This document shows positions 25,422-33,931 of a stretch of DNA of 39,762 bases, piece by piece (the stretch's first letter is position 1; every line of letters begins with the position of its first letter). The notes beneath the pieces were generated by a model, which saw only the letters and a program-made list of their open reading frames with translations, was not told where the DNA came from and did no database searches. This stretch comes from Methylomonas lenta (GTDB lineage Bacteria; Pseudomonadota; Gammaproteobacteria; Methylococcales; Methylomonadaceae): positions 1 through 39,762 of the forward strand of contig NZ_LUUI01000162.1 of NCBI RefSeq assembly GCF_001644015.1. Direction: 5' to 3'. The position numbers were made by a program, and so were the translations under genes.

Positions 25422-27032
25422 ATGAAACGCACACACATCGCAGCCGCCATCGCTGCTGCTCTGGTATCGGGTTCAGCTAATGCCGCTAGCGCTTTTAACT
25501 GGAATCTGGAGTGGACTTTTAACCACACCGCCGCCAATGGCTCGAACGCCATGGGCTCGGAAATCGTATCTTATGACGCCCTCAACAATCGGATTTGGGT
25601 GGTTGGTACTGACGCTAACGAAGCCAACCTTGGTTTAGGGGGCATAGATATACTGGATATGGGCGGCAATCTTTTGCAAAGCTTCGACACCAGCTCGTTA
25701 GGTGGTATTAACAGCGTGGCTGTGAAAAACGGCCAAGCCGCTGTAGCGATCACCGCACCAACAAAAACCGATCCTGGTTTGGTCCGTTTTTACGACGCCG
25801 GCAATTACAGTGTATTGCAGGATGTCACAGTAGGCGCCAACCCGGATGCTGTAACCTTTACTCCAAACGGCAACAAGTTGCTGGTCGCCAATGAAGGCGA
25901 ACCTAGCAGCTATTTAGTTGGCCCCAGCGGCGATCCAGTCGGTTCGGTCAGCATCATCGACACCAATACTTATGCCGTACAAACCGCCAGTTTCGATGCT
26001 TTCAACAGCCAAGCTGCTGCGCTTAAAACAGCCGGCGTGCGGCTAACCGGCCCCAATGCCAGTGTGGCGCAAGATCTGGAACCGGAATACATCGCAGTGA
26101 GCGCTGACGGCACCAAAGCCATGGCCACCCTGCAGGAAGCCAACTCGGTTGCCATCATTGACATCGCCTCAGCCACCGTCACCGATATTAAAGCGTTAGG
26201 CTTTAAAGACCATAGCCTGCCGGGCAATGGTTTCGATGCATCCGACCGAGATGGCGCCGGCAATGCCGCGCTACCTGGCAACATTCAAAACTGGAATGTC
26301 ATGGGTATGTATATGCCGGACGGCATCGCCAGCTTCAATAAAAATGGCGATCAATATTACATTACCGCCAATGAAGGCGACTCACGAGATGACTGGCCGG
26401 GTGGCGAAGAAGAAGTGCGCGTAGGTAATGCGGTTATCGATGCCGTTTTGAACGACGCCATGAGCCTCGCGCACGGGAGCGACTGGCAGACGAATAACGA
26501 CAAACTGAGCAGGTTGACAGTTTCCACCAGCGGCGACCTGGATGGCGACGGCGATCTAGACGAAATTCACCTGTTCGGTGGTCGCTCGTTCTCGATTCTG
26601 GATGCCGCCGGCAATCAAGTGTTCGATTCCGGCGACCAATTGGAACAAATCATCTCGACCTTGTATCCTGCGCTTCTGGACGACGGCCGCAGTGACAATA
26701 AGGGCCCGGAACCGGAAACGGCGGTGGTCGGCAACGTGAACGGTCGCGACATCCTGTTTTTGGGTCTGGAGCGCTCCAACGCCGTCATGACTTGGGACTT
26801 GACCGATCTAAACGATATCAAATTCCTGGATACGATTTTTACCGGGGGTAATGTTGGTCCTGAAGGTCTGAGTTTCTTCTCTAACGCGGAAGGCAGCTTT
26901 CTAGCGGTTGCCAACGAAGTCAGCGAAACTACATCCCTGTATAGAGTTGCCGCTGTGCCTGTGCCGGGTGCGGTTTGGCTGTTCGGCTCGGCTTTATTCG
27001 GATTGCTAGGCGTTTCTCGTCGAAAAGCTTAA
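25422..27032 (+). CDS. Choice-of-anchor-I family secreted protein with C-terminal sorting tail
   Basis: Exported beta-propeller-like protein of 536 residues. ATG 25422 starts a clear signal peptide, MKRTHIAAAIAAALVSGSANA; an upstream in-frame ATG at 25341 would bury it. The body has repeated propeller-type strands (AIDI, NKLLVANEGEPSSY, EYIAVSADGTKAMATLQEANSVAIID, YYITANEGDSRDDW) and LDGDGDLDEIHLFGGRSFSI, typical of the choice-of-anchor-I family. The tail VPVPGAVWLFGSALFGLLG plus SRRKA is a VPLPA/PEP-CTERM-like exosortase signal. Function is unknown; family members are sometimes called alkaline-phosphatase-like. Its terminator is followed directly by a group II intron fragment. Confidence 0.88.
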   Translation: MKRTHIAAAIAAALVSGSANAASAFNWNLEWTFNHTAANGSNAMGSEIVSYDALNNRIWVVGTDANEANLGLGGIDILDMGGNLLQSFDTSSLGGINSVAVKNGQAAVAITAPTKTDPGLVRFYDAGNYSVLQDVTVGANPDAVTFTPNGNKLLVANEGEPSSYLVGPSGDPVGSVSIIDTNTYAVQTASFDAFNSQAAALKTAGVRLTGPNASVAQDLEPEYIAVSADGTKAMATLQEANSVAIIDIASATVTDIKALGFKDHSLPGNGFDASDRDGAGNAALPGNIQNWNVMGMYMPDGIASFNKNGDQYYITANEGDSRDDWPGGEEEVRVGNAVIDAVLNDAMSLAHGSDWQTNNDKLSRLTVSTSGDLDGDGDLDEIHLFGGRSFSILDAAGNQVFDSGDQLEQIISTLYPALLDDGRSDNKGPEPETAVVGNVNGRDILFLGLERSNAVMTWDLTDLNDIKFLDTIFTGGNVGPEGLSFFSNAEGSFLAVANEVSETTSLYRVAAVPVPGAVWLFGSALFGLLGVSRRKA

Positions 27033-27048
27033 CCGTAGGATATTTAAA

Positions 27049-27081
27049 AGGTCGGGTTACGGCCAGTGCCTAACCCGACCT
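27049..27081 (+). terminator. Terminator hairpin used as intron landing site
   Basis: AGGTCGGGTTA and TAACCCGACCT pair perfectly (11 bp) around an 11-nt loop, 16 bp after the stop codon. Instead of a T-run, the intron 5' end (GTGTG) begins two bases later. Confidence 0.75.
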
Positions 27082-27082
27082 A

Positions 27083-27530
27083 GTGTGCCTGGCATGGGCT
27101 AAAACTTGTTATCTGAAAGGAGATAACCGGAAGTAGTATCGACAACCGTAGCGAAACGCAAGGGTGGAAACCGCGAGGCTAATCTGAAAGAAGCGCGTAG
27201 CAAAAGCACGACCGCAGGAACACGAACAAGCAGTGAGACCGGGTGTGGGCGATGAGTATGCTAGGGAACACGAAATCCAACCGTTACCGAAAGACGCATC
27301 AGGTAGAGCTTGGCGGCAGGGGCAGAAAGTTTTAGCACCTTACCCGAGGAGATCTCCCGAATGAGAGTTTGGGAGACGTCATCAGAAGCCGTAGTAGCGA
27401 GGAAATCATGGAAACATGATGGAGCGAAGGGCGGAAGAGCCAAAAGACAGACCGTTTTTAAACGACTTCAGGAAAAGGCAAACAGTATTCCGAAACAGGC
27501 AAGCGTTGCAACTGCGGAAACGACTTGCCC
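27083..27530 (+). mobile_element. Group II intron, 5' fragment
   Basis: Starts with the group II 5' consensus GTGTG and contains segments typical of domain I of bacterial introns: CCGGAAGTAGTATCGACAA, CCGTAGCGAAACGCAAGGG, GGAACACGAACAAG and GGGCGATGAGTATGCTAGG, then GAGGAGATCTCCC and ATCAGAAGCCGTAGTAGCG as found just upstream of intron-encoded proteins. No reverse transcriptase frame and no domain V/VI precedes the chrA stop at 27541, so the element is truncated. The 3' limit given is approximate. Subclass is not certain. Confidence 0.75.
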
Positions 27531-27540
27531 TGGCGGGTAT

Positions 27541-28932
27541 TCATATAACAACTCCTTGCTGGATAAGCCAGATTTTGATGAAGCTAATGAAAAGACCGGT
27601 GCCACCACAGGTTGCGATGACCGTGATAACGCCGACTTTGTAACGAATCAATGCCAAAAAGGCGCACAGACTGATAAGGACTGAAATCGCATCAAATGCT
27701 CCCGTAAAACCCTGCGGCCAGAACACATGCCCGGCGAAAAACACAGCCAGATTGAGAATCACCCCGACCACGGCGGCGGTAATCCCGGTCAGCGGTGCGG
27801 TGAATTTAAGATTGCCGTGGGTTGATTCCACCAATGGACCGCCCGCCAGGATGAACAGGAAACTGGGCAGGAAGGTAAAGTAAGTCACTATCGTGGCCGC
27901 AATAGCACCCGCTAGAAACAGGTGTTCCGGGCCGAATACTTCCTTGGCCCAGCCGGCGACGAAGCCGACGAAGGTGACTACCATAATCAGAGGCCCGGGC
28001 GTGGTTTCGCCCAAAGCCAAGCCGTCGATCATTTGCTGCGGCGTTAACCAATGAAAATGTTCAACCGCGCCTTGATACACATAGGGCAATACCGCATAGG
28101 CGCCGCCAAAAGTGAGCAGCGCTGCTTTGGTGAAAAACCAGCCCATCTGGGTCAATGCGCCATCCCAACCATAGCGGGCGCAGAGAAAACCTATCGCTCC
28201 ACCCCAGAGAGTCGTGCCAGCCAGGGTCACTTTTATCAAACACCACCAACTGAATAAGGCGTGGCCTGGTGTGGGTGTATCGTCGTCAATCAATGCAGGA
28301 CCGTAGCTTTGCTTGCCCGAACCATGTCCGCCGCTGGTCGCAAATTTCTGCGGCACTACTTTGCCGCCGATGGCACCCAAGATGGCCGCCATCAGCACTA
28401 TCAAAGGAAAAGGGGTGTCGAATAAAAAAATCGCCAGAAAAGCGAGTGCCGACATCGTCCACAGCAGCCAATTCTTTAGCGCTCGTGAGCCAATGCGATA
28501 CGCGGCAAAGATAACAATGGCCGTCACCGCAGGTTTAATGCCGTACAGTACGCCTGCAATCCCTGTGAGATGACCGTAGGCCATGTAGATGAAGCCCAAG
28601 CCAATCAGAATTAACAATGACGGCAACACAAACAAGACACCTGCAACGACGCCCCCCCTACCGCGGTGCATCAACCAGCCAATGTAGGTGGCTAACTGCT
28701 GTGCTTCTGGTCCTGGCAGTAACATGCAGTAATTCAGCGCATGTAAAAATCGCTTTTCGGACAGCCAGCGGCGCTTTTCCACCAACTCCTGATGCATGAT
28801 GGCGATTTGTCCAGCCGGGCCACCGAAGCTCACAAAACCAAGTTTTAACCAGAAGCCAAATGCAGCCCAAAAGCTCACCTGATCAGGTCGGGTCAAGCCG
28901 TTATCAGATGATTGCTGTTCAGGTTTAGTCAT
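27541..28932 (-). CDS. chrA: Chromate efflux transporter
   Basis: Inner-membrane chromate transporter of the CHR family, 463 residues, with two homologous halves. The first half has FWLKLGFVSFGGPAGQIAIMH, LPGPEAQQLATYIGWLMHRGRGG and about six hydrophobic segments; the second half has FFTKAALLTFGGAYAVLPYV, GLALGETTPGPLIMVVTFVGFVAGW and more. The full two-domain length shows an intact gene. Its start overlaps by 4 bp the stop of a truncated upstream reading frame resembling ChrB. It probably arrived with that gene as a chromate resistance operon. Confidence 0.95.
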   Translation of the reverse strand: MTKPEQQSSDNGLTRPDQVSFWAAFGFWLKLGFVSFGGPAGQIAIMHQELVEKRRWLSEKRFLHALNYCMLLPGPEAQQLATYIGWLMHRGRGGVVAGVLFVLPSLLILIGLGFIYMAYGHLTGIAGVLYGIKPAVTAIVIFAAYRIGSRALKNWLLWTMSALAFLAIFLFDTPFPLIVLMAAILGAIGGKVVPQKFATSGGHGSGKQSYGPALIDDDTPTPGHALFSWWCLIKVTLAGTTLWGGAIGFLCARYGWDGALTQMGWFFTKAALLTFGGAYAVLPYVYQGAVEHFHWLTPQQMIDGLALGETTPGPLIMVVTFVGFVAGWAKEVFGPEHLFLAGAIAATIVTYFTFLPSFLFILAGGPLVESTHGNLKFTAPLTGITAAVVGVILNLAVFFAGHVFWPQGFTGAFDAISVLISLCAFLALIRYKVGVITVIATCGGTGLFISFIKIWLIQQGVVI

Positions 28933-29019
28933 TGCGGTAGTGCTCCTTTCTCAAACGTCACCAGCAAACTGTTAAACATAGCAATGGCAGTGGCTAGTAA
29001 TTGGTCGTCATCGCCAATG
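28929..29019 (-). pseudogene. C-terminal tail of a ChrB-like chromate resistance protein
   Basis: An open frame reading GDDDQLLATAIAMFNSLLVTF and ending EKGALPQ-stop runs into the chrA start with an ATGA overlap. The DD-LL-A-M(Y/F)-(D/N)-(S/A)L pattern matches the end of ChrB/Chrome_Resist proteins, the usual partner upstream of chrA. The frame is cut at about 29020 by an IS3 end, so only about 28 codons survive. Assignment rests on a short motif plus context. Confidence 0.5.
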
Positions 29020-29256
29020 TGTACTGGTCAACAAAAACCGGACACTTATTCAGGCAGCGTTTTTAAAATATCCCCGCTCGAATTCGAGCGGGGATTGATA
29101 ACCCAATGTTGAATGTGATCGTTTGCCATTGTAGAAAGCCAAATAATCGATCACGCTCAGTTTCGCTGCATCCTGGGTTTTGAATGTTTCGTAATGTAGC
29201 TGTTCATGTTTCAAACTACGGAAAAATCGTTCGGTTGGCGAATTATACCCAAGGGG
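29020..29256 (-). mobile_element. IS3-family end with OrfB C-terminal remnant
   Basis: Minus-strand frame reading NSPTERFFRSLKHEQLHYETF, IDYLAFYNGKRSHSTLGYQSP and LEFERGYFKNAA, stop at 29050. This is the end of an IS3-group DDE transposase, including the final catalytic glutamate region (PTERFF). Downstream lies TGTACTGGTCAACAAAAACC, a likely terminal repeat at about 29020-29045. The element is cut at about 29256, so roughly the last 65 codons and one end remain. Confidence 0.8.
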
Positions 29257-29968
29257 CAGACCCTCTCAACAATTAGGCGTGCATGCAAAACTGGGGGAGG
29301 CAGTCGAAGCCAATCTTTGAGGTAACGGAAAACATGTGTTTTTCGTATGGTCTTCCGGTAAGCTGATAAACCGTCAAAAAATATCTGATCAGCCCCTCTC
29401 GCCACCTCAAATAATGTACGGAAACTATTGTCGGATTTAATCTGACCCTTTACACTGTGCGGAAACATTTCCTATGGAGTTTTCCGTACATGCTGGTTGG
29501 CTATATGGGGTAGTGTGCACATAGCTGCAAAAAGCGCCACGTAATTGCAATCCATTACTGGCTGTCCAGAATTATGGTTAGCAACCACGTCAGGACTCTT
29601 CAATATTCACTTACTCGGTAAGGATGCCCAATAGTGTCTTTGTATGCATTTCGATGTCATCAAGCACACCCAGCCAATGATTGATAACGCGCTTTACGCT
29701 CAGTTCTGACTGAATATCCAGCCACACCGTCAACATACGCCGATACCGGCCACTGAGGATGCTGGCGAAATTTTCCATCCCTAAGTTCATCGAATGGCAG
29801 CTTTCTGGCAATCAACCTTGCGTCCTCTTTGGCTCGATTCGGCCACTATCCATAGCGGCCAGTTGCGGACAAATGCATTTTGACTCTCAGTGACAGCAGT
29901 TAACGAAATACCTGTCTGTCAGTTTAGCCATGTATGCTTGGTTGCAAGACCTGTTGATCTTGGAACGG
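29257..29968. other. Mosaic of scars without a convincing gene
   Basis: Two minus-strand frames (29211-29468 and 29611-29811) exist but resemble no family I know; the first is partly IS3 antisense junction. The phrase GTAAAGGGTCAGATTAAAT and several GTACGGAAA / TTTCCGTAC motifs (about 29414 and 29474, inverted) suggest ends of small mobile repeats. Best read as accumulated insertion debris. Confidence 0.4.
29909..29930 (-). repeat. 22-bp 3'-flank motif, copy A
   Basis: 20 of 22 bases match copy B at 30754-30775. It lies about 40 bp downstream of the stop of the sorting-tail protein gene at 29969. Confidence 0.45.
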
Positions 29969-30643
29969 TTATATCCCAGCACGTTGCCTCAAATAGCCCC
30001 TCTCTCTTTTAAAAATAACCATAATAAACACCCCAAACAACCAAGCGAGAGAAGGTAAAGGAACTTGAGAGATTTGATCTAGGGTAACTACACCGCGAAA
30101 TCCCGAAAAGCGACCGTCAAGAACATTTGCACCACTAAAAACGTTTACTTGATCGCCAACATTCCAAAATTCAGGGTGGTTGTCTCTAAACACTGACATT
30201 GAGTAGTAACCGCCATCGTGAAAGAAAGAGCCGGATGAAAATGATGGAGCTGTTGAGTAAATACCGCCATCGTTCTTTAAGGCGCCGTTTGGCCATTGCA
30301 TGTTTGAAGCAACCGGGTCCTTTATGAAAACACCTTCTAAGAAATCTGCATAAAACAAATCCGCGTAGATGTTACCTTGCTCTCCCGGACGAGGAAGATC
30401 CTCTAGCTCCTCAACACTTCCGTCATAGTGCGTAATCACGGCCTGACGGTTAAAGTCGACTGAAAAAGCGTAGTGAATGTCGCTTCCAATACTTAATCCC
30501 GCTGCCGCAAGTAATCCAGCACTATCGGACTCGATCTGCGTTATATGCCCTGTAAATTTATAAACTAGCTCCGCTTGAGAAACTGGGGCTATACCAATCC
30601 AACCAAACACTACAAAGACAGACAAAACAAATTTAATATTCAT
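29969..30643 (-). CDS. Secreted protein with VPLP-CTERM sorting tail
   Basis: 224-residue exported protein. ATG 30643 begins the signal peptide MNIKFVLSVFVVFGWIGIAPVSQA; the upstream in-frame codons are TTG and GTG. The body starts ELVYKFTGHITQIESDSAG, a beta-rich pattern common in short PEP-CTERM proteins. The tail QVPLPSLAWLFGVFIMVIFKRERG has the VPLP motif, a hydrophobic helix and basic residues, as expected for exosortase/EpsH-type processing. No catalytic motif. It forms a same-strand pair with the next sorting-tail protein, but each has its own 3' flank. Confidence 0.78.
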   Translation of the reverse strand: MNIKFVLSVFVVFGWIGIAPVSQAELVYKFTGHITQIESDSAGLLAAAGLSIGSDIHYAFSVDFNRQAVITHYDGSVEELEDLPRPGEQGNIYADLFYADFLEGVFIKDPVASNMQWPNGALKNDGGIYSTAPSFSSGSFFHDGGYYSMSVFRDNHPEFWNVGDQVNVFSGANVLDGRFSGFRGVVTLDQISQVPLPSLAWLFGVFIMVIFKRERGYLRQRAGI

Positions 30644-30753
30644 CACCAACTGACCACGTAAGTTAAAAGAAATGCAACTCTAACATTCCAAGTGATCCCT
30701 CGCAATCGGCCAATAAGCTGCCACTGCCGTTTGGCTGGGAGCCATAAAATGCT

Positions 30754-30775
30754 TACCTGCCTTTCAGTTTAGCCA
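30754..30775 (-). repeat. 22-bp 3'-flank motif, copy B
   Basis: Near-identical to copy A (two mismatches), about 34 bp downstream of the stop of the second sorting-tail gene. Surrounding bases also share shorter blocks (TCGGCCA, GCCA). Confidence 0.45.
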
Positions 30776-30808
30776 AAATCGTACGCAAGAAACGCTCCCG
30801 CTTTATGG

Positions 30809-31651
30809 CTATTTTTTAATGCCAAGGCGGGTTAACATGACTAGTAGACCGCTGCCAAACAGCCAAAATGAAGCAGGTAATGGTACCGGCGAATAATTAA
30901 AACCGCTGTTGGTCACCAGTTGATAATTAGGATCAGAAAGGCTCAGAAAAATTCTCCCTGTGTTGCTGTAATCAGCGGATGAACTGTTGCCAAGATTATT
31001 TTTTTCAAAAGCCGCCGCGTAAACTTTTAAATACGCTTTGATAAAGAAGGTTGAATCAACAGCAACCTGATGAAGTGTCAGCGTGCCTGAACATGTGCTA
31101 CCTAAACAGTTAAAATTGCGCAGTTCATTTGGTGCTTCTGTAAAACTGATGAATTGATCCCTATCAAGGAAAAGCCCACCCTGATTAAGAAATAGCCCAC
31201 CCTCAGCGAAGGCTTTTCCTCCAAGTCCACCGGAAACTTGATAATGGACTGTTAGATCGGTAAATGGTCCTGTACCAGCGCCTCGAATAGTGAAGCTATC
31301 GGTAAAACCCGCTTCTGCAAGCCCGGATGTCGAGAAAATACCTGCGGGAGCGTCAATAAATGCACCGGCACTAGCACTGGCTTTCAATACGCCCGGGCCA
31401 GCAGATGCCGTGCCCAATGCCTGTAGCCGACGACTCCAGCCGGAAGGCGTTGACGAGTCCAGGGTTTGATAAATGAACGAATCTGAAGTGAACGAGTTGG
31501 CATCTGTGTTTTGATCTATTTTGCTGCCTGCCTGAAAGAATTGAGAGTCAAGTCCTACAGCCTGCGCTTGTGCATAAGTGGTATAAGCCGCACTCATCGG
31601 CGAATAACCAAAAATCAACAAATATAAAAAAAGTATGCGGTAAAATTTCAT
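30809..31651 (-). CDS. Secreted protein with VPLPA-CTERM sorting tail
   Basis: 280-residue exported protein. The ATG at 31651 directly opens a signal peptide (MKFYRILFLYLLIFGYSPMSAAY). The body is rich in Gly, Ser, Ala and beta strands (LKASASAGAFIDAPAG, GGLGGKAFAEGGLFLNQGGLFL) with one cysteine pair (NCLGSTCSG). The tail PVPLPASFWLFGSGLLVMLTRLGIKK is a canonical VPLPA motif, hydrophobic helix and basic end. Likely an exopolysaccharide- or surface-associated protein; no enzymatic domain recognised. Confidence 0.8.
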   Translation of the reverse strand: MKFYRILFLYLLIFGYSPMSAAYTTYAQAQAVGLDSQFFQAGSKIDQNTDANSFTSDSFIYQTLDSSTPSGWSRRLQALGTASAGPGVLKASASAGAFIDAPAGIFSTSGLAEAGFTDSFTIRGAGTGPFTDLTVHYQVSGGLGGKAFAEGGLFLNQGGLFLDRDQFISFTEAPNELRNFNCLGSTCSGTLTLHQVAVDSTFFIKAYLKVYAAAFEKNNLGNSSSADYSNTGRIFLSLSDPNYQLVTNSGFNYSPVPLPASFWLFGSGLLVMLTRLGIKK

Positions 31652-31778
31652 AGGAAGCACTTTGGTTTTTGGGTGTTTAAAAGTAACCATAAAGATACCA
31701 GCATGAAAGCAAAAGTGTCAATTTTCGCGTTTTGTTCGTCCGATAAAGTTTGTTTGGTTTTATAGATTTGGAGATAGG

Positions 31779-32753
31779 GTGTCCATTTTAGTGCTGTCCA
31801 GTTACGTGCATGCTCACTGCTTACAGGTGGATCGGTTACCTTTACCTGGAGAATCTCTGCACTCAAATAGTATGTGGTCGGAACATGGCGGCAAAGGCTT
31901 GAATGTAGCGCTGGGCGCACATCGCTTAGGTATCAAAGTGGAAACGCTACTGCCGTTGGGTACCGACGTTGTCGCGGATGCGATATTACAGCTACTGCAG
32001 GATGAGGGATTGCATAGCCGCTGGGCCCTTAAAATTGGCGAACAATCAGGCTTTGGCGTGGGTTTTGTCGCCCCGAATGGTGAGAACTTTCTGGCGGTGT
32101 ATCCAGGAGCCAATGCACTGTTAAGGCCAGAACACGTGGAGAAAGTTGTTGCGGCTTTGCCAAAGGTAGAAATGGTTTATGGGCAATTCGAAATTCCGGA
32201 AGCGGCGATTGTATGCGCATTTCGCTGGGCTCGAGGCCAATCTACTCGTACCCTGTTGAATCCTTCACCTTGGCGATTACCAACGCCAACGCTATTGGCT
32301 CTAACCGATATTCTGGTTGTTAATGAAACAGAAGCAGCTTTGTTATTTGGACAAACAGATACCGGCGATTTACTGCCTGAACAATGGCTGAATTACTTAC
32401 CCCTCTGGGTAACACAACTCGATTGGCAAGGTGATTTATTGGTTGTAACGCTGGGCGAGCTGGGCTGCGTGGCGTTGACGCCGGGAACTGTGATTTATCA
32501 GCCCACTTGGTCAATTTCTGCAATGGATGGAACGGGGGCGGGGGATGCCTTTAGCGCGGGTTTAGTACTAGGTTTGCTGCAGGGTTTTGAGCTTGATGAA
32601 ACACTAAAATTGGCATGCGCCTGTGGTGCATTGGTGGCGGCTAAGCAAGGTGTATTGCAAAATCTGCCAACATTGGCTGAAGTGTCTTTATTCGTGCAGG
32701 CCAAAAACATACCAGCGGCGACTAGGATTAACTTTGCACCATCTTCAGATTGA
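31779..32753 (+). CDS. PfkB-family sugar/nucleoside kinase (ribokinase-like)
   Basis: 324-residue cytoplasmic kinase, GTG start with GGAG 6 nt upstream. The N-terminal PfkB signature GGKGLNVALGAHRLG (about 37-51) and the C-terminal ATP/anion-hole signature MDGTGAGDAFSAGLVLG (about 249-265, catalytic Asp) are intact; ILVVNETEAALLFG is the typical central block. Ribose or another pentose, or a nucleoside, is the likely substrate, but the sequence cannot choose. Its 3' end overlaps the convergent GntR gene by 26 bp, linking kinase and regulator. Confidence 0.9.
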   Translation: MSILVLSSYVHAHCLQVDRLPLPGESLHSNSMWSEHGGKGLNVALGAHRLGIKVETLLPLGTDVVADAILQLLQDEGLHSRWALKIGEQSGFGVGFVAPNGENFLAVYPGANALLRPEHVEKVVAALPKVEMVYGQFEIPEAAIVCAFRWARGQSTRTLLNPSPWRLPTPTLLALTDILVVNETEAALLFGQTDTGDLLPEQWLNYLPLWVTQLDWQGDLLVVTLGELGCVALTPGTVIYQPTWSISAMDGTGAGDAFSAGLVLGLLQGFELDETLKLACACGALVAAKQGVLQNLPTLAEVSLFVQAKNIPAATRINFAPSSD

Positions 32754-33546
32754 CGCGATAGGTATAGGCGTCGCCTCGGAAAGTGCCCTCAACATATTCA
32801 ACCATTTGCCCACTGACAGCATACGTTTTACGCTTTAAAAGCAGGCAAGGGCCAGGTTCTGAAAAGCCAAACACAACCGCCTCTTCATCGTTACTCAATA
32901 CTGCTTCGATGCTTTGCTCGGCGGTAATTAACTTAATTCCGCATTGCTGTTCAAGAAATTGATAGGCAGAGCCGACAACATCCCATTCGGCTAATGCTGG
33001 TGCAAGTGTCAGATCATACCAGGCGACTTCACGCGATAAAGGACTGCCATCGCCCAACCTTACACGCACTAAACGCAAAAATTTTGCGCTAGTTGGGCGA
33101 TTGAACAACGACGCAATGGTGCGATCGGTAACAGTCTTTTGTTCTAGAAGTTGAGTGGATGGGGTAATGCCAAGTTCACGCATTTCTTCGGTGAATCCTT
33201 TAAGCCTGCCCATCTCCGGGTTAATTCCGGATGGCGGCGCTTTGACTGTCACGCCAGAGCGACCGTGAGTATTGATATGATCCTGGGCGCGCAGCTCTTC
33301 ATAGCAACGCCGAATAGTGGTGCGGCTTAGATCAAGCGCTTCGGCCAAAGCGCGTTCGGAAGGCAGACTAAAGCCGTTACTAATTTCGCCAGATTCAATC
33401 ATATCGGTGATGCTGCGTAATAGCTGTTTATAAACAGGTTCGGATATACCGCTATCCGGCCTTATTTTTTCGATAAACGCAGTGCTGTCATTGGCGGCGA
33501 GTGTGTCTGTTTTAATGGCTTTGCTTTTGAGTTCGTCTGAAGACAT
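32728..33546 (-). CDS. GntR/HutC-family transcriptional regulator
   Basis: 272-residue regulator with an N-terminal winged helix (SEPVYKQLLRSITDMIESGEI...LPSERALAEALDLSRTTIRRCYEEL, about 38-88) and a C-terminal UTRA ligand domain (about 110-265, with FLRLVRVRLGDGSPLSREVAWYDL and the closing FRGDAYTYRVNLKM). ATG 33546 preferred over an upstream TTG. UTRA regulators sense sugar phosphates or small acids, so it may control the convergent kinase. A palindrome at 33735-33754 upstream could be its operator. Confidence 0.9.
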   Translation of the reverse strand: MSSDELKSKAIKTDTLAANDSTAFIEKIRPDSGISEPVYKQLLRSITDMIESGEISNGFSLPSERALAEALDLSRTTIRRCYEELRAQDHINTHGRSGVTVKAPPSGINPEMGRLKGFTEEMRELGITPSTQLLEQKTVTDRTIASLFNRPTSAKFLRLVRVRLGDGSPLSREVAWYDLTLAPALAEWDVVGSAYQFLEQQCGIKLITAEQSIEAVLSNDEEAVVFGFSEPGPCLLLKRKTYAVSGQMVEYVEGTFRGDAYTYRVNLKMVQS

Positions 33547-33734
33547 ATTCAATGTTGGTTGACCTTTAATACCAATAGGATACCATTTGGAGGTGTGACT
33601 GGCATGGTAGTCATAGCCGATTGGGTTGGAGTAATGGGATTTGGCTCGTTACCCCGCCCCTGGCTGCCATATCCATAAATTGTTCGATAGGCTGGTTAGT
33701 GGCAAGTAACAGACTTTCGTTAGACAAAAAGAAA

Positions 33735-33754
33735 CCGTATATAAGCCTATACGG
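33735..33754. promoter_or_regulatory. Palindrome upstream of GntR gene
   Basis: CCGTATA and TATACGG form a 7-bp inverted repeat with a 6-nt spacer. Size and symmetry suit a dimeric regulator such as the adjacent GntR protein. No experimental support. Confidence 0.35.
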
Positions 33755-33848
33755 CAAGTTATATAGTTAGCGTTCAGAGGGTAATTACTCAATCTATTGC
33801 CTAGAATGAATCCATCAGGGAAGATATATGGAAACTATCAAATTACTT

Positions 33849-33855
33849 GTTAGGC
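33849..33855 (+). other. Core-site-like GTTAGGC upstream of haloperoxidase
   Basis: GTTAGGC fits the integron recombination core GTTRRRY and could mark the left boundary of a haloperoxidase cassette. No partner RYYYAAC box with a stem-forming sequence was found to its left, so a full attC or attI is not shown. Confidence 0.35.
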
Positions 33856-33888
33856 TTTTCGTCCGTCACACCCCGTGTTCGACTTCCC

Positions 33889-33906
33889 GCAGCAATTCAT
33901 TGCTGC
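33889..33906. repeat. Perfect hairpin before haloperoxidase
   Basis: GCAGCAAT-TC-ATTGCTGC: 8-bp arms, 2-nt centre, ending about 25 bp before the haloperoxidase start. Could occlude its 5' region or terminate incoming transcripts. Confidence 0.5.
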
Positions 33907-33931
33907 TTAACGTAAGAAAAGGAGAAGTAAA

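Noticed and set aside
27049-27081. GCCTAAC inside the hairpin, considered as an integron core
   Set aside because: The match is part of a simple terminator stem and has no partner R box or attC-type asymmetry.
27310-27684. Plus-strand frame of 124 codons
   Set aside because: The first half is structured intron RNA sequence and the second half is antisense to chrA; no reverse transcriptase motif.
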